Of a DNA stretch of 64,000 nt, positions 1 to 9,608 are shown piece after piece. The notes under the pieces are model-generated. The model worked only from the letters and a program-made list of their open reading frames with translations. It had not been told where the DNA came from and searched no databases. Origin of the DNA: Lactobacillus crispatus (lineage in GTDB: Bacteria > Bacillota > Bacilli > Lactobacillales > Lactobacillaceae); contig NZ_CP072197.1 of assembly GCF_018987235.1 (NCBI RefSeq), positions 310,001 to 374,000 of the forward strand, read 5' to 3'. Positions within the stretch are counted from its first letter, which is position 1, and each line of letters begins with the position of its first letter. Made by a program: the position numbers and the translations under genes.

Positions 1-472
1 TTTGAATGAAAAGGGTTTGTCACTGGATAAAGATAAATTTGAAGGTCATTGGACTAAGCAAAAAATAAATGGTGAAGATGTAATTTTGCTTGAGCCGCAA
101 ACCTTTATGAATGAATCAGGTCGTTCAGTTAGTCAAGTGGCTAACTTCTTTAAGGTTGATCCAGCAGATGTGCTAATTATTCAAGATGATATGGATATGC
201 CAATTGGTAAAATTAGAATTAGAGCTAATGGCAAATCTGGTGGACATAATGGAATTAAAAGCATCATTCGAGATTTAGGGACGGAAAAGTTTAATCGTTT
301 GAAGATTGGTATTCGTCATCCGAAAAATACAACGGTTGTTTCATGGGTTTTGACACCATTTAATGATGAACAACAAAAATTGATGGATGATGCATTTGCG
401 ACAAGTGTAGATATTATTGACGACTTTATCAGCGGACATGGTAGTCAATATTTAATGAATAAATATAATTAA
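1..472 (+). CDS. pth: Peptidyl-tRNA hydrolase, 3' part (5' end outside window)
   Basis: Releases tRNA from peptidyl-tRNAs that drop off ribosomes, in the cytoplasm. The visible part holds the family motifs QTFMNESGRSV, DDMDMPIGKIRIR and KSGGHNGIKSI, the last near the substrate-binding cleft, and ends with the usual short helix. About 156 codons are visible against roughly 185 for a full family member, so only the first 30 or so residues, including the catalytic His region, lie upstream of the window. The TTG at base 2 is therefore an internal codon and not a start. One base separates its stop from mfd, so the two are translationally adjacent, as in many Firmicutes. Identification is firm. Confidence 0.95.
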   Translation, partial: LNEKGLSLDKDKFEGHWTKQKINGEDVILLEPQTFMNESGRSVSQVANFFKVDPADVLIIQDDMDMPIGKIRIRANGKSGGHNGIKSIIRDLGTEKFNRLKIGIRHPKNTTVVSWVLTPFNDEQQKLMDDAFATSVDIIDDFISGHGSQYLMNKYN

Positions 473-473
473 A

Positions 474-3400
474 ATGCGTTTAACAGAGATTTTAGATAAA
501 GATCAAGATTTAAATAATTTTATTTCAAAAACAAAACAAGTAAAAAATTCACTAATCACTGGCGCTAATGCCGGTGCTTTTAGTCTATTGCTAAAACAGA
601 TAACAACTAAATTAGCAGTTCCTCTTATTTTAATTGAAGAAAACGAAAGTAAAGCACAAAACTTATATGGTGAACTCAGTGCCATTATGGCAGATGAAAC
701 TGTGCAAATTTTTCCAGTAGATGCTACAATTGCAACGCAAACGGCAGTTAGTTCGCCTGATGAACTGAGCAGCCGAATTCAGGCACTTAATTTTTTGTTA
801 AGTGGTAAGGCAGGAATAGTGGTAACAACGCCGCAGGGGCTGCAATACAAACTGACCAATCCAACTGATTTTGCGCAGGCAAAGCGGAGTTTTGAGCCAG
901 GTCAAGAATATGAACTAAAAGAACTCAATGAATGGTTGCTTGCTTCAGGGTATCAGCGTGATTCTTTGATAGCACGGCCAGGCGAATTCGCCATCCGTGG
1001 TGATATTTTAGATGTTTATCCACTAGATCGAGAAAATCCCGTGCGAATCGAATTCTTTGGTGACGAAATAGATACAATTAAGGAATTCGATTTAGCTAGT
1101 CAACGGAGTCAAAAAGAGTTAGACAAAGTAGAAGTTGCAGCAGCTCAAGATCGAGTTTTTACTAAGGATGCAATTGCGGCAGCGGCTAAGAAAATTGAAC
1201 AAGATATGGCCAATGCACCAGCTCCCGCTAAAGCTGTCAAGGACCACTTTGCGGCAGTTCTTGATGAATTAAACGATGGCGGTTTACCTAAAAACTATGC
1301 TTTCTTAATTGACTATTTGCTTGAAATTTCTAGTAGTTTACTCGAATATTTGCCTAAAAATGGGCAGATTTTATTTGACGATTTGCCTTTAATTAATCAA
1401 GCAGTTGAAACAGTTGATAAGCAAAACGCTGCTTTTATTAATGATGAACTAAAAACTGGTGCAATGTTGCCAGGGCAAAGCTTGCGGTCAGATTATACAA
1501 AGATTCTGAGCAAAGATAAGCACCATCGTATTTATTTCTCATTGTTTCAACGAAGCATGGGACGACTGCGCTTAGGCCAGATGCTCAATTGGTCAACACG
1601 TGAGCCAGAACAATTCTTTAGTCAAATGCCGCTGATTAAGTCAGAATTAGAATCTTATCAAAAGGCGGGGCAAACCGTCATTTTACAGGCTGATAATGAA
1701 AAAAGAGCACAGCAAATTGATCAAACAATGGTTGATTTTGGCTTAAATTTACCAATTGTTGGTGCAGACGAAATTGTTGAACAACGGACACAAATTGTAG
1801 TTGATGGCTTTGTTAGTGGCTTTAGTTTACCAACAGTTAAATTGGTATATCTAACGGAGCGTGAACTATTTAATAAGCGCCCACAACGTAAAAAAAGAAT
1901 TAAGACACTGGAGAATGCCCAGCGTTTGCGCAATTATACTGAACTGAAGCCAGGGGATTATGTTGTTCATGTTAACCATGGGATTGGTCGGTTTGAAGGA
2001 ATCAAGACTTTAGAAAATAATGGTACCAAGCGTGACTATATTACGATTACCTACCAGCATGGTGATCAGCTTTTTGTACCAGCAGATCAATTAAGCTTAG
2101 TACAAAAATACGTTGGTTCAGAAGGTAAGACACCACATATTAATAAGCTAGGTGGTAGTGAGTGGGCTAAAACCAAGCGTAAGGTTCAATCTAAAGTTGA
2201 AGATATTGCGGATGATTTGATTGAACTTTATGCCAAACGTGAATCAGAAAAAGGCTTTGCTTTTTCACCTGATGATGATCTACAAAAACAATTTGAAGAT
2301 GCCTTTCCTTATCCAGAAACACCTGATCAATTGCGATCGGTTAAAGAAATTAAGCAAGATATGGAAAGCTCGAAGCCAATGGACCGTCTTTTAGTAGGGG
2401 ATGTTGGTTTTGGAAAAACTGAGGTAGCCTTACGAGCAGCTTTTAAGGCAATTCAGGATAATAAACAAGTAGCCTTTTTAGTACCCACCACTATTTTGGC
2501 GCAACAACACTATGAGACGATTCAAGATCGCTTCAAAGATTTCCCAGTCAATACTGCTATGCTATCTCGTTTTCAAACGCTAGTTGAATCAAAGGAAATT
2601 ATTGAAGGGCTAAAAAATGGCAAGATAGATTTGGTTGTTGGGACTCACCGTATTTTGTCTCAAGATGTAAAATTCAAGAATCTAGGATTGTTAATTGTTG
2701 ACGAGGAGCAGCGGTTTGGCGTTAAGCACAAGGAAAAGTTAAAGCAGTTGAAGGCAAATATTGATGTTTTGACATTAACAGCTACGCCAATACCGCGAAC
2801 GCTTCATATGTCAATGGTAGGTGTGCGTGATCTCTCAGTAATGGAAACGCCACCTCAAAACAGATACCCTATTCAAACTTATGTGATGGAACAAATTTCT
2901 AGTGTAGTAAGGGATGCATGCTTGCGTGAAATGCAACGTGATGGACAGGTCTTTTATTTACATAATCGGATTAGTGATATCGATGAAACTGTCGAAAAAC
3001 TGCAGGAATTGATGCCACAGGCGCGAATTGCAGCTGCCCATGGTCGAATGAGTCAGAATCAGTTGGAAGATATTCTTTATCGCTTCCTGAATCGCGAGTT
3101 TGATATCTTGGTTACGACTACGATTATTGAAACAGGAATTGATATGCCCAATGTCAATACAATGATCATTGAAGATGCTGACCACTATGGTCTAAGTCAG
3201 TTGTATCAATTGCGGGGTAGAATTGGCCGTAGTGCTCGTTTGGCTTATGCTTACTTCTTGTATAAGCCAAATAAAGTTTTAACTGAGGTTGGTGAAAAAC
3301 GGCTTGATGCGATCCGTGACTTCACTGAACTGGGTTCTGGTTTCAAAATAGCAATGCGTGACTTATCAATTCGTGGTGCTGGAAATATGCTGGGTGCACA

Positions 3401-3968
3401 ACAGCATGGCTTTATTGATAGCGTTGGTTATGATTTGTACTCACAAATGCTGGCTGATGCAATTAAACAGCGTAAGGGGAAGACAACAGTCAAAAAGTCA
3501 AACGCAGAAATCGACCTTGGACTTGAGGCTTATATTCCAGATTCGTATATCGGTGATCAAGAAGAAAAAATTGAATTTTACAAAAAGATTAAAGCCGTCT
3601 CAAGTCAGGAAGAATTAGGTAAAATTGAAGATGAATTAATCGATCGTTTTGGTGACTATCCAACGGCCGTCGAGAATTTATTAGCTGTTGCCGGTCTAAA
3701 GGTTGATGCTGACATGGCTCAAGTGCTCAATGTGGTTAAAACTGACGATAAGATTAAAGTGGAATTTACGAACGCAGCTTCACGCGAACTTGAGGGACCT
3801 AATATTTTTAAGGCATTGGAGCATGTAAGCTTAAAGGCTCGCATTAGTATGAATCAAGAAAAAAGAATGGTTGTCTTACTATTGTTGCCGGATAAAATGA
3901 AGAATCGTGTTTTATTCAATGAACTGGCAACCTTTTTACAGGCAGCAAGCGACATTGTACAAAGGTAA
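474..3968 (+). CDS. mfd: Transcription-repair coupling factor Mfd
   Basis: DNA translocase that removes RNA polymerase stalled at lesions and recruits UvrA. The 1164 residues match the family's usual length. Order seen: a UvrB-like N-terminal module, a CarD-type RNA polymerase interaction domain at about residues 488-560 (ELKPGDYVVHVNHGIGRFEG), then a RecG-type helicase with Walker A GDVGFGKTE near residue 640, DEEQRFG near residue 742, a TATPIPRTLHMS motif and a QLRGRIGRS motif VI, then the C-terminal TRCF domain. It starts one base after the pth stop and is followed after 15 bases by the S4-domain gene. No promoter of its own is evident, so it is probably co-transcribed with pth. Confidence 0.97.
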   Translation: MRLTEILDKDQDLNNFISKTKQVKNSLITGANAGAFSLLLKQITTKLAVPLILIEENESKAQNLYGELSAIMADETVQIFPVDATIATQTAVSSPDELSSRIQALNFLLSGKAGIVVTTPQGLQYKLTNPTDFAQAKRSFEPGQEYELKELNEWLLASGYQRDSLIARPGEFAIRGDILDVYPLDRENPVRIEFFGDEIDTIKEFDLASQRSQKELDKVEVAAAQDRVFTKDAIAAAAKKIEQDMANAPAPAKAVKDHFAAVLDELNDGGLPKNYAFLIDYLLEISSSLLEYLPKNGQILFDDLPLINQAVETVDKQNAAFINDELKTGAMLPGQSLRSDYTKILSKDKHHRIYFSLFQRSMGRLRLGQMLNWSTREPEQFFSQMPLIKSELESYQKAGQTVILQADNEKRAQQIDQTMVDFGLNLPIVGADEIVEQRTQIVVDGFVSGFSLPTVKLVYLTERELFNKRPQRKKRIKTLENAQRLRNYTELKPGDYVVHVNHGIGRFEGIKTLENNGTKRDYITITYQHGDQLFVPADQLSLVQKYVGSEGKTPHINKLGGSEWAKTKRKVQSKVEDIADDLIELYAKRESEKGFAFSPDDDLQKQFEDAFPYPETPDQLRSVKEIKQDMESSKPMDRLLVGDVGFGKTEVALRAAFKAIQDNKQVAFLVPTTILAQQHYETIQDRFKDFPVNTAMLSRFQTLVESKEIIEGLKNGKIDLVVGTHRILSQDVKFKNLGLLIVDEEQRFGVKHKEKLKQLKANIDVLTLTATPIPRTLHMSMVGVRDLSVMETPPQNRYPIQTYVMEQISSVVRDACLREMQRDGQVFYLHNRISDIDETVEKLQELMPQARIAAAHGRMSQNQLEDILYRFLNREFDILVTTTIIETGIDMPNVNTMIIEDADHYGLSQLYQLRGRIGRSARLAYAYFLYKPNKVLTEVGEKRLDAIRDFTELGSGFKIAMRDLSIRGAGNMLGAQQHGFIDSVGYDLYSQMLADAIKQRKGKTTVKKSNAEIDLGLEAYIPDSYIGDQEEKIEFYKKIKAVSSQEELGKIEDELIDRFGDYPTAVENLLAVAGLKVDADMAQVLNVVKTDDKIKVEFTNAASRELEGPNIFKALEHVSLKARISMNQEKRMVVLLLLPDKMKNRVLFNELATFLQAASDIVQR

Positions 3969-3983
3969 CTGTAGGAGAAAAAT

Positions 3984-4226
3984 ATGAGGATTGATAAATT
4001 TTTAAAAGTTTCACGATTAGTTAAGAGAAGAACCGTAGCTAAAGAAATGGCTGATCAAGGTAGAATCAAAGTCAATGGTCGAGTTGTAAAATCAAGCTAC
4101 GATGTAAAAATTGATGATATTATTGAAGTAGGTTACGGCGCCAAAACCATCAAGGCTAAGGTGTTAAATATTCGCGAGACCACGAAAAAAGCAGAAGCAA
4201 GTGAACTGTACGAGCTAGTTGATTAA
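3984..4226 (+). CDS. rqcP: S4-domain RNA-binding protein RqcP (YabO/Hsp15 family)
   Basis: Small S4 RNA-binding protein of 80 residues. In Bacillus this family (RqcP, formerly YabO) works with RqcH on obstructed 50S subunits, adding alanine tails to stalled nascent chains. The whole protein is essentially one S4 fold: RIDKFLKVSRLVKRRTVAKEM, followed by GRIKVNGRVVKSSYDV. RBS GTAGGAG lies just upstream of the ATG. It is placed between mfd and divIC, as yabO is in Bacillus. The family assignment is clear; the quality-control role is taken from the Bacillus orthologue. Confidence 0.9.
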   Translation: MRIDKFLKVSRLVKRRTVAKEMADQGRIKVNGRVVKSSYDVKIDDIIEVGYGAKTIKAKVLNIRETTKKAEASELYELVD

Positions 4227-4293
4227 TGACTTTTGATTAAATCGTTGTTATACTTGACTTAGTATAGTTATTTAGTAATTAGGGGATTAAACA

Positions 4294-4671
4294 ATGAATC
4301 ATGGTCCACGTATATATAATTCGTTGAGTCCAGAAGAGCAGAGGGCGCGTCTTAGACGTAAACAGGCTAAACTAGAGAAAGAAACACACCGCAAGCGGTT
4401 GAACGTAATTATGGCAGTTTTTGCTATCATTTTCGTTGCTTTAGGTGTACAGATTGCAATCAAGATTTCTCAAACTGGACGACTGAATAATCAAGTACAA
4501 GCTGAAAAACAGACTTTAACTAAAGTAAAAAATAAGAGAAATGACTTAGAAACTGAAAAGCAGGATTTGAAGGATCCAAATTATGTTGCTAAGCTGATTC
4601 GTTATAAATTCTATTATTCTAAATCAAATGAGAAGATTTATAACGTGCATGAAAGAAATGATGATAACTAA
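4294..4671 (+). CDS. divIC: Septum formation initiator, DivIC/FtsB family
   Basis: Bitopic membrane protein of the division complex, which in Firmicutes pairs with FtsL and DivIB. Of 125 residues, a basic cytoplasmic N-terminus (RARLRRKQAKLEKETHRKR) precedes one transmembrane helix at about 36-58 (NVIMAVFAIIFVALGVQIAI). A predicted extracellular coiled coil follows (LNNQVQAEKQTLTKVKNKRN) and then the typical KDPNYVAKLIRYKFYYSK block. Its stop overlaps the start of the S1-domain gene by one base (TAATG), suggesting coupling. The yabO-divIC-yabR order is the same as in Bacillus, apart from the sporulation genes yabP and yabQ, which are missing as expected in a non-sporulating genus. Confidence 0.9.
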   Translation: MNHGPRIYNSLSPEEQRARLRRKQAKLEKETHRKRLNVIMAVFAIIFVALGVQIAIKISQTGRLNNQVQAEKQTLTKVKNKRNDLETEKQDLKDPNYVAKLIRYKFYYSKSNEKIYNVHERNDDN

Positions 4672-5033
4672 TGGAAAAGTATCAAGCTGGTAATCGGGTG
4701 ACTGGTGTAATTAATAACATTACTGACTTGGGCATCTTTGTTACTTTACCTAATCGGCATTCTGGTTTGGTTCATCATAGTGACTTTGGCAATAATTGGC
4801 TACGCGAACGTCGTCGTTATCATGTTGGCGATGAAGTGCGCGTGGTTGTGGTGCACATCCATAAAGGGAGATTTAATTTATCGATCACTCGAGTGAATGA
4901 TCCGGAATTAGTTGACCATGATAATCAATTTTCTAAGACAAAGCCAGCTGATTTTGATCAAGTCCTGAATCAAACAACGCGGGATGCTAAAGAAGAAATT
5001 GAAAAGCTAAAGCAAGTATTAACTGAGAATTAA
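4671..5033 (+). CDS. yabR: S1 RNA-binding domain protein (YabR-like)
   Basis: Single S1 (OB-fold) RNA-binding domain in residues 1-70 (YQAGNRVTGVINNITDLGIF, later VGDEVRVVVVHIHKGRFNLS) plus an acidic helical tail ending EEIEKLKQVL. The total is 120 residues, close to Bacillus YabR. Such proteins are related to polynucleotide phosphorylase S1 domains; the precise role is unknown. The start overlaps the divIC stop. An intrinsic terminator follows immediately, so this is the last gene of the pth-mfd-rqcP-divIC unit. Confidence 0.85.
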   Translation: MEKYQAGNRVTGVINNITDLGIFVTLPNRHSGLVHHSDFGNNWLRERRRYHVGDEVRVVVVHIHKGRFNLSITRVNDPELVDHDNQFSKTKPADFDQVLNQTTRDAKEEIEKLKQVLTEN

Positions 5034-5036
5034 GGG

Positions 5037-5060
5037 ATGGTCCGAAAGGGCCATTTTTTG
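5037..5060 (+). terminator. Intrinsic terminator after the S1-domain gene
   Basis: Stem ATGGTCC / GGGCCAT with a GAAA tetraloop, followed by TTTTTT. It ends the first transcription unit; tilS starts 12 bases later. Confidence 0.85.
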
Positions 5061-5071
5061 TTAGAAAAATA

Positions 5072-6325
5072 ATGAAAATTAATGATTTTTTTGAACAACA
5101 TCAGATTGACTTAAAGGATAAAAGACTATTAGTAGCCGCAAGTGCGGGACCGGATTCCATGGCTTTACTAGATATGCTAGTTAATTTGCAAAAACAACTA
5201 AGTTTTACTGTTTTTGCGGCACATTTTGATCATCAATTGCGTGCGGATAGCTCATATGAAGTAGAAGTTTTGCAAAATTATTGTGCTCAAAAGAAGATTT
5301 GCCTGTTTAATGGCAAGTGGGATAAACATGATCAGCCCCAAACGGGAATTGAGGCAGCGGCGCGAGAGGCACGATATCATTTTTTGACTAATGTTGCTCA
5401 TAGCGAGCGAATGAACTATTTATTAACTGCGCATCATGGTGATGATTTGCTAGAAAATATTTTGCTCAAATTTATTCGCTCGGGAAATCCTGAAGAGATG
5501 AATAGTTTGCAAGATATCGGCTCTATGCATGGCGTTGTTTTGCTTAGACCACTATTAGCCTATAGTAAGCAAGAATTACTCGAATATGATCAAGAGCGTG
5601 AAATTGACTATGTAATAGATTCAACTAATACGGAGGATGAGACTGTTCGAAATCGACTGCGTCATCATGTGGTGCCATTATTAAAAGAGGAGAATCCTAA
5701 TTTAATTAGTAATGCACTGCGTTTTAGTGAAAAAATGAGTCAATTGACGGATTTGGCGGATGAGCAGTTGAATAGTATGAGAACGGTTGAGCCATTTTTG
5801 GGTGCTTGGCGAATTAAAACGGACAACTTAAATGATTTATCTACAGAAGAAAAAAATATTTTTTGGCAAAAGATAATCTGGCAAAAATATCATCGCCGGG
5901 TAAATGAAAATTTGGGCAATTTTGAGGTGATTGATTATCAAGGTTATAGTTATTTAGTTGAAAATAAGCCACAGAAAATTGTGCAGCCATTTAGTATCGA
6001 ACTGAATCAGCAATTTGAATTCAACGGAGCTTATTATTTACTAACTACTGATAGGCAAGCTGATTTGAAAGAAATAGGAAGCTTTTGGCTAGAAAGGGAT
6101 GCACATTTTACTGCGGGAAGTCTAGTACCTGCTAGCAAATTATTGTTGAAAAATGGTCAACGAGTTAAGGCGAAAAAGAAATTTGCAGAAAAGGCAATTC
6201 CCTTTGCCTTGCGCTCTTGCTGCATTTCAATTTATGTTGAAAATGAACCTGTTTTTGTAGAAAAATGTTATCAAAAACAAGACTTTATCACAGATGGTAA
6301 ACATTATTTCCTATACATTTATTAA
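5072..6325 (+). CDS. tilS: tRNA(Ile)-lysidine synthetase TilS
   Basis: Modifies C34 of the minor tRNA-Ile(CAU) to lysidine using ATP and lysine, so that it reads AUA. The N-type ATP pyrophosphatase domain fills roughly residues 18-210, with the PP-loop at 22-30. The loop here reads ASAGPDSM, where the family normally has SGGxDS, so position 25 is Ala and not Gly. Other family motifs are intact (FAAHFDHQLR, GIEAAAREARYHFL, LTAHHGDDLLEN). The C-terminal half carries the usual TilS substrate domains. It has 417 residues, normal for lactobacilli. It starts 12 bases after a terminator hairpin, so its promoter must overlap that region or transcription reads through. Confidence 0.93.
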   Translation: MKINDFFEQHQIDLKDKRLLVAASAGPDSMALLDMLVNLQKQLSFTVFAAHFDHQLRADSSYEVEVLQNYCAQKKICLFNGKWDKHDQPQTGIEAAAREARYHFLTNVAHSERMNYLLTAHHGDDLLENILLKFIRSGNPEEMNSLQDIGSMHGVVLLRPLLAYSKQELLEYDQEREIDYVIDSTNTEDETVRNRLRHHVVPLLKEENPNLISNALRFSEKMSQLTDLADEQLNSMRTVEPFLGAWRIKTDNLNDLSTEEKNIFWQKIIWQKYHRRVNENLGNFEVIDYQGYSYLVENKPQKIVQPFSIELNQQFEFNGAYYLLTTDRQADLKEIGSFWLERDAHFTAGSLVPASKLLLKNGQRVKAKKKFAEKAIPFALRSCCISIYVENEPVFVEKCYQKQDFITDGKHYFLYIY

Positions 6326-6374
6326 GAAGTCTTCAAAATAGGTGAAAATGTTAGTGGTTGCAAGCCAATTTGTG

Positions 6375-6383
6375 ATAGAATTT
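6375..6383 (+). promoter_or_regulatory. Candidate extended -10 promoter for ftsH
   Basis: TGATAGAAT fits an extended -10 (TGnTAnnAT), about 40 bases before the ftsH start. No good -35 is present at the expected distance. Weak prediction. Confidence 0.35.
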
Positions 6384-6419
6384 TAAACGTATAACTTAAA
6401 GACTTTGCGGAGGTTTTTT

Positions 6420-8588
6420 ATGAAGAATAACCGGAATCGGCTGCTTTCAAACGGCCTTTTCTATATAGTTGTGTTCCTTCTGCTCCTATGGGGAATCAAC
6501 TGGGCACTCGGCGGCTCTAACAATAGTGGTAGCTCAGAGAATATCAGTTACTCACAATTTGTTAAAGATTTGCGTCAAGGCAAAGTTAAAAACTTTAGTG
6601 TTCAACCTGCTAATGGTGTTTACACTGTTTCAGGTAGTTACAAGACTGCACAAACAACAAAGAATCAATCAAATAATAGTTTTGATTTCTTTAGTAATAA
6701 TTCAAGTAGAAAAGTTTCGCGCTTCTCTACTACCATGTTACAGAATGATTCTACCGTTTCTAACGCGCAAAACTTGGCACAAAAAAGTAATGCTCGGATG
6801 ACAACTCAAGGAGAATCACAATCTGGCAATTGGATTTCGACCATTGTCATGCTTGTGCCAACCGTTTTGTTTATCGTCATGCTTTGGATGATGATGAACC
6901 AAGGTGGCGCTGGACGTGGTGGTGGCGGCGGAATAATGAATTTCGGTCGTTCACACGTCAAGCCAGAAGATCCTTCTAAGAATAAGGTTCGTTTCTCTGA
7001 CGTAGCCGGTGAAGAAGAAGAAAAGCAAGAATTAGTCGAAGTAGTTGAATTTTTGAAAGATCCATCTAAGTACACTAAGTTGGGTGCAAGAATCCCATCT
7101 GGTGTTTTACTTGAGGGTCCTCCTGGTACTGGTAAGACTTTGCTTGCTCGTGCTGTAGCTGGTGAAGCTAACGTGCCATTTTATTCAATCTCAGGTTCAG
7201 ACTTCGTTGAAATGTTTGTCGGTGTTGGTGCTAGTCGTGTACGTGACCTGTTTAACAATGCCAAGAAAAATGCACCAAGTATTATCTTTATCGATGAAAT
7301 TGATGCCATTGGTCGTCGTCGTGGCAATGGCACCGGCGGTGGTAATGATGAACGTGAACAGACTTTGAACCAATTATTGGTTGAAATGGATGGTTTTGAA
7401 GGCGATGAAGGTGTTATTGTCATTGCTGCTACTAACCGTTCAGACGTCTTAGACCCAGCTTTGCTTCGTCCTGGTCGTTTTGACCGTAAGGTATTGGTAG
7501 GTCGTCCTGACGTTCGTGGTCGTGAAGCTATTTTAAAGGTTCACGCTAAGAACAAGCCACTTGCACCTGATGTTGATTTGAAGGAAGTTGCCCGTCAAAC
7601 TCCTGGCTTTGTAGGTGCAGATTTGGCTAACGTCTTGAATGAAGCCGCATTAGTTGCTGCTCGTCGTAATGGTACTGAGATTACTGCATCAGATATTGAT
7701 GAAGCCGAAGACCGTGTGATTGCCGGTCCAGCTAAGAAGGATCGTTTGATTTCTGAAAAAGAAAGAAGACGTGTTGCTTTCCACGAAGCTGGTCACTCAA
7801 TCTGTGGTTTGGTCTTAAGCGACTCACGTACTGTACGTAAAGTTACTATCGTACCTCGTGGCCGTGCTGGTGGTTATAACATCATGTTGCCTAAAGATGA
7901 TCAATTCATTTTGACTAAAAAGCAATTATTTGAACAAATTGTTGGTTTGATGGGTGGTCGTGCAGGTGAAGAAGCAACCATTGGTGATAAGTCAACTGGT
8001 GCTTCTAACGACTTTGAACAAGCTACTCAAATTGCGCATAGCATGGTAGTTAACTATGGTATGACCGAATCCTTAGGTATGGTTGAGCTTGAAAAGGAAG
8101 GCGAAAGCAATCCTTACGGCTTTAAGCCATATAGTGAAGCAACTTCAGCTAAAATTGATGAAGCTGTAAAGAAGATTTTGGATGAAGCTCATGCTAAGGC
8201 CCTTGAGATCGTTAAGGACAACAAAGAAAAGCATAGAATCATTGCCGAAGCTTTGCTCAAGTATGAAACCTTGAATGAAAAGCAAATTATGGCCTTGTAT
8301 AAGACTGGTAAGATGCCTGAAAAAGACGAAGATGAATATCCGAGTGAATCAAAGGCTTCAACTTATGAAGAAGCTAAGGCTGCTGCAGAGAAGCGCGAAG
8401 TTGAAAAGGCAGAAAAAAAGGATTCAGATCAAGCATTAGCTGATCAAGAAAAAGATACCTTGGAGACTCCATCTGAAAAGAATCATGAAGTTGAAGAAAA
8501 TAATCCTGAGAATCCCGAAAAGGATCAATCAGAAAATGAAACTTCAACTCAAGATACTTCTGCAGATGATGAGCATAAAGACAATTAA
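6420..8588 (+). CDS. ftsH: ATP-dependent zinc metalloprotease FtsH
   Basis: Membrane-anchored AAA+ protease that degrades damaged membrane and short-lived cytosolic proteins. Two transmembrane helices lie at about 9-30 and 137-160. Walker A GPPGTGKT is at 233-240, Walker [12 protein letters not shown] near 288, an arginine-finger region RPGRFDRKV follows, and the zinc site HEAGH is at 455-459. At 722 residues it is longer than the usual 610-660. The excess is a highly charged Glu/Lys/Asp tail from about 635 to the end. The ATG at 6420 follows GCGGAGG at good spacing. A TTG at 6405 in the same frame precedes the RBS and is unlikely to be used. In Bacillus hprT lies between tilS and ftsH; it is not here. 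Confidence 0.97.
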   Translation: MKNNRNRLLSNGLFYIVVFLLLLWGINWALGGSNNSGSSENISYSQFVKDLRQGKVKNFSVQPANGVYTVSGSYKTAQTTKNQSNNSFDFFSNNSSRKVSRFSTTMLQNDSTVSNAQNLAQKSNARMTTQGESQSGNWISTIVMLVPTVLFIVMLWMMMNQGGAGRGGGGGIMNFGRSHVKPEDPSKNKVRFSDVAGEEEEKQELVEVVEFLKDPSKYTKLGARIPSGVLLEGPPGTGKTLLARAVAGEANVPFYSISGSDFVEMFVGVGASRVRDLFNNAKKNAPSIIFIDEIDAIGRRRGNGTGGGNDEREQTLNQLLVEMDGFEGDEGVIVIAATNRSDVLDPALLRPGRFDRKVLVGRPDVRGREAILKVHAKNKPLAPDVDLKEVARQTPGFVGADLANVLNEAALVAARRNGTEITASDIDEAEDRVIAGPAKKDRLISEKERRRVAFHEAGHSICGLVLSDSRTVRKVTIVPRGRAGGYNIMLPKDDQFILTKKQLFEQIVGLMGGRAGEEATIGDKSTGASNDFEQATQIAHSMVVNYGMTESLGMVELEKEGESNPYGFKPYSEATSAKIDEAVKKILDEAHAKALEIVKDNKEKHRIIAEALLKYETLNEKQIMALYKTGKMPEKDEDEYPSESKASTYEEAKAAAEKREVEKAEKKDSDQALADQEKDTLETPSEKNHEVEENNPENPEKDQSENETSTQDTSADDEHKDN

Positions 8589-8595
8589 ATAAAAG

Positions 8596-8623
8596 TAGGG
8601 CCTGTCACAGGCTCTATTTTTTT
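8596..8623 (+). terminator. Intrinsic terminator after ftsH
   Basis: Nine-base-pair stem TAGGGCCTG / CAGGCTCTA with a three-base loop, then a run of Ts. It separates ftsH from hslO by only a short gap. Confidence 0.85.
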
Positions 8624-8640
8624 AGAAAAGAAGGATAAAA

Positions 8641-9531
8641 ATGAGTGATTATTTAGTAAAGTCAATTGATAAGACTAAAAACTTACGCTTGTTAACCATT
8701 ACCGCTAAGGGTGTAGTGAGTGAAGCACAAAAGCGGCACGACTTGTGGTCAGCTTCAGCTGCTGTGCTTGGTCGTACTTTAGTAGGATCTCTTTTACTTG
8801 CTGGTGCAGAATTGACAGATAAGGAAGAATTGACAGTCCGTTTATTAGGCAATGGCCCTGTTGGTCCAACCATCGTGACAGCTACCTCCGATTTGAAGGT
8901 AAAGGGTTATGTTAAGAATCCACATATTGCTTTACCACCTAAGAAAAATGGTCATATTGATGTGAAAAAGGCTGTTGGACAAGGATGGTTTGAAGTAACT
9001 AAGGACCTTGGCTTGAAGGAACCATACACAGGTCAGGTACCAATTGTTTCTGGTGAAATTGCTGAAGATTTTGCTTACTATTTGACTAAGTCAGAACAAA
9101 TTCCGTCAGCTGTTGGTTTGTCAGTATTTGTTAATCCAAATAATTCAATCGGTGAAGCTGGTGGCTTTATGTTGCAAGCACTTCCTGGTGCTAGTGATGC
9201 TTTGATCGATAAAACGATTAAGCGAATTGATGCATTGCCAGCACTCTCAACTTCATTTTTGGATGGAATGACGCCAGAAGACTTAGCACGTAAAATCTTA
9301 GGAACCGATTGTAAGATTCTTGAAAAAGATGATGTAGCCTTTAACTGTGATTGTTCTAAAGAAAAGTATGCTGGTATTTTGGAAACTTTGAAGAGCGATC
9401 AATTGGAAGCAATGATTAATGAAGATCATGGTGCCGAACTTACTTGCAATTTCTGCGGTAACAAGTATCATTATTCAGAAGATGAATTGAAAGATATTTT
9501 AGCTAAAAAGAACAAAGATAAAGATTATTAA
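8641..9531 (+). CDS. hslO: Redox-regulated chaperone Hsp33
   Basis: Holdase chaperone switched on by oxidation. The redox switch is visible at the C-terminus: Cys236-x-Cys238 and Cys269-x-x-Cys272, the four zinc ligands that form disulfides under oxidative stress. The N-terminal substrate-binding domain (residues 1-180) has the usual GRTLVGSLLLAG region. At 296 residues the length is typical. RBS AAGGA precedes the ATG. It is flanked by terminators on both sides, so it may be a single-gene unit, though the ftsH-hslO-dusB-lysS order is widely conserved. Confidence 0.95.
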   Translation: MSDYLVKSIDKTKNLRLLTITAKGVVSEAQKRHDLWSASAAVLGRTLVGSLLLAGAELTDKEELTVRLLGNGPVGPTIVTATSDLKVKGYVKNPHIALPPKKNGHIDVKKAVGQGWFEVTKDLGLKEPYTGQVPIVSGEIAEDFAYYLTKSEQIPSAVGLSVFVNPNNSIGEAGGFMLQALPGASDALIDKTIKRIDALPALSTSFLDGMTPEDLARKILGTDCKILEKDDVAFNCDCSKEKYAGILETLKSDQLEAMINEDHGAELTCNFCGNKYHYSEDELKDILAKKNKDKDY

Positions 9532-9538
9532 GGCAAAT

Positions 9539-9572
9539 AAAGCCCTAAGGTTTTAACCAGCGGGGCTTTTTT
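9539..9572 (+). terminator. Intrinsic terminator after hslO
   Basis: Outer stem AAAGCCC / GGGCTTT enclosing a second small stem GGTT / AACC, then a T run. Confidence 0.8.
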
Positions 9573-9608
9573 GATATCATAATAGTGTAATTTTGAAAGG
9601 ATGATTTG

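Noticed and set aside
6405..6419. TTG as an upstream start for ftsH
   Set aside because: It lies at the RBS itself (GCGGAGG), which is correctly spaced for the ATG at 6420.
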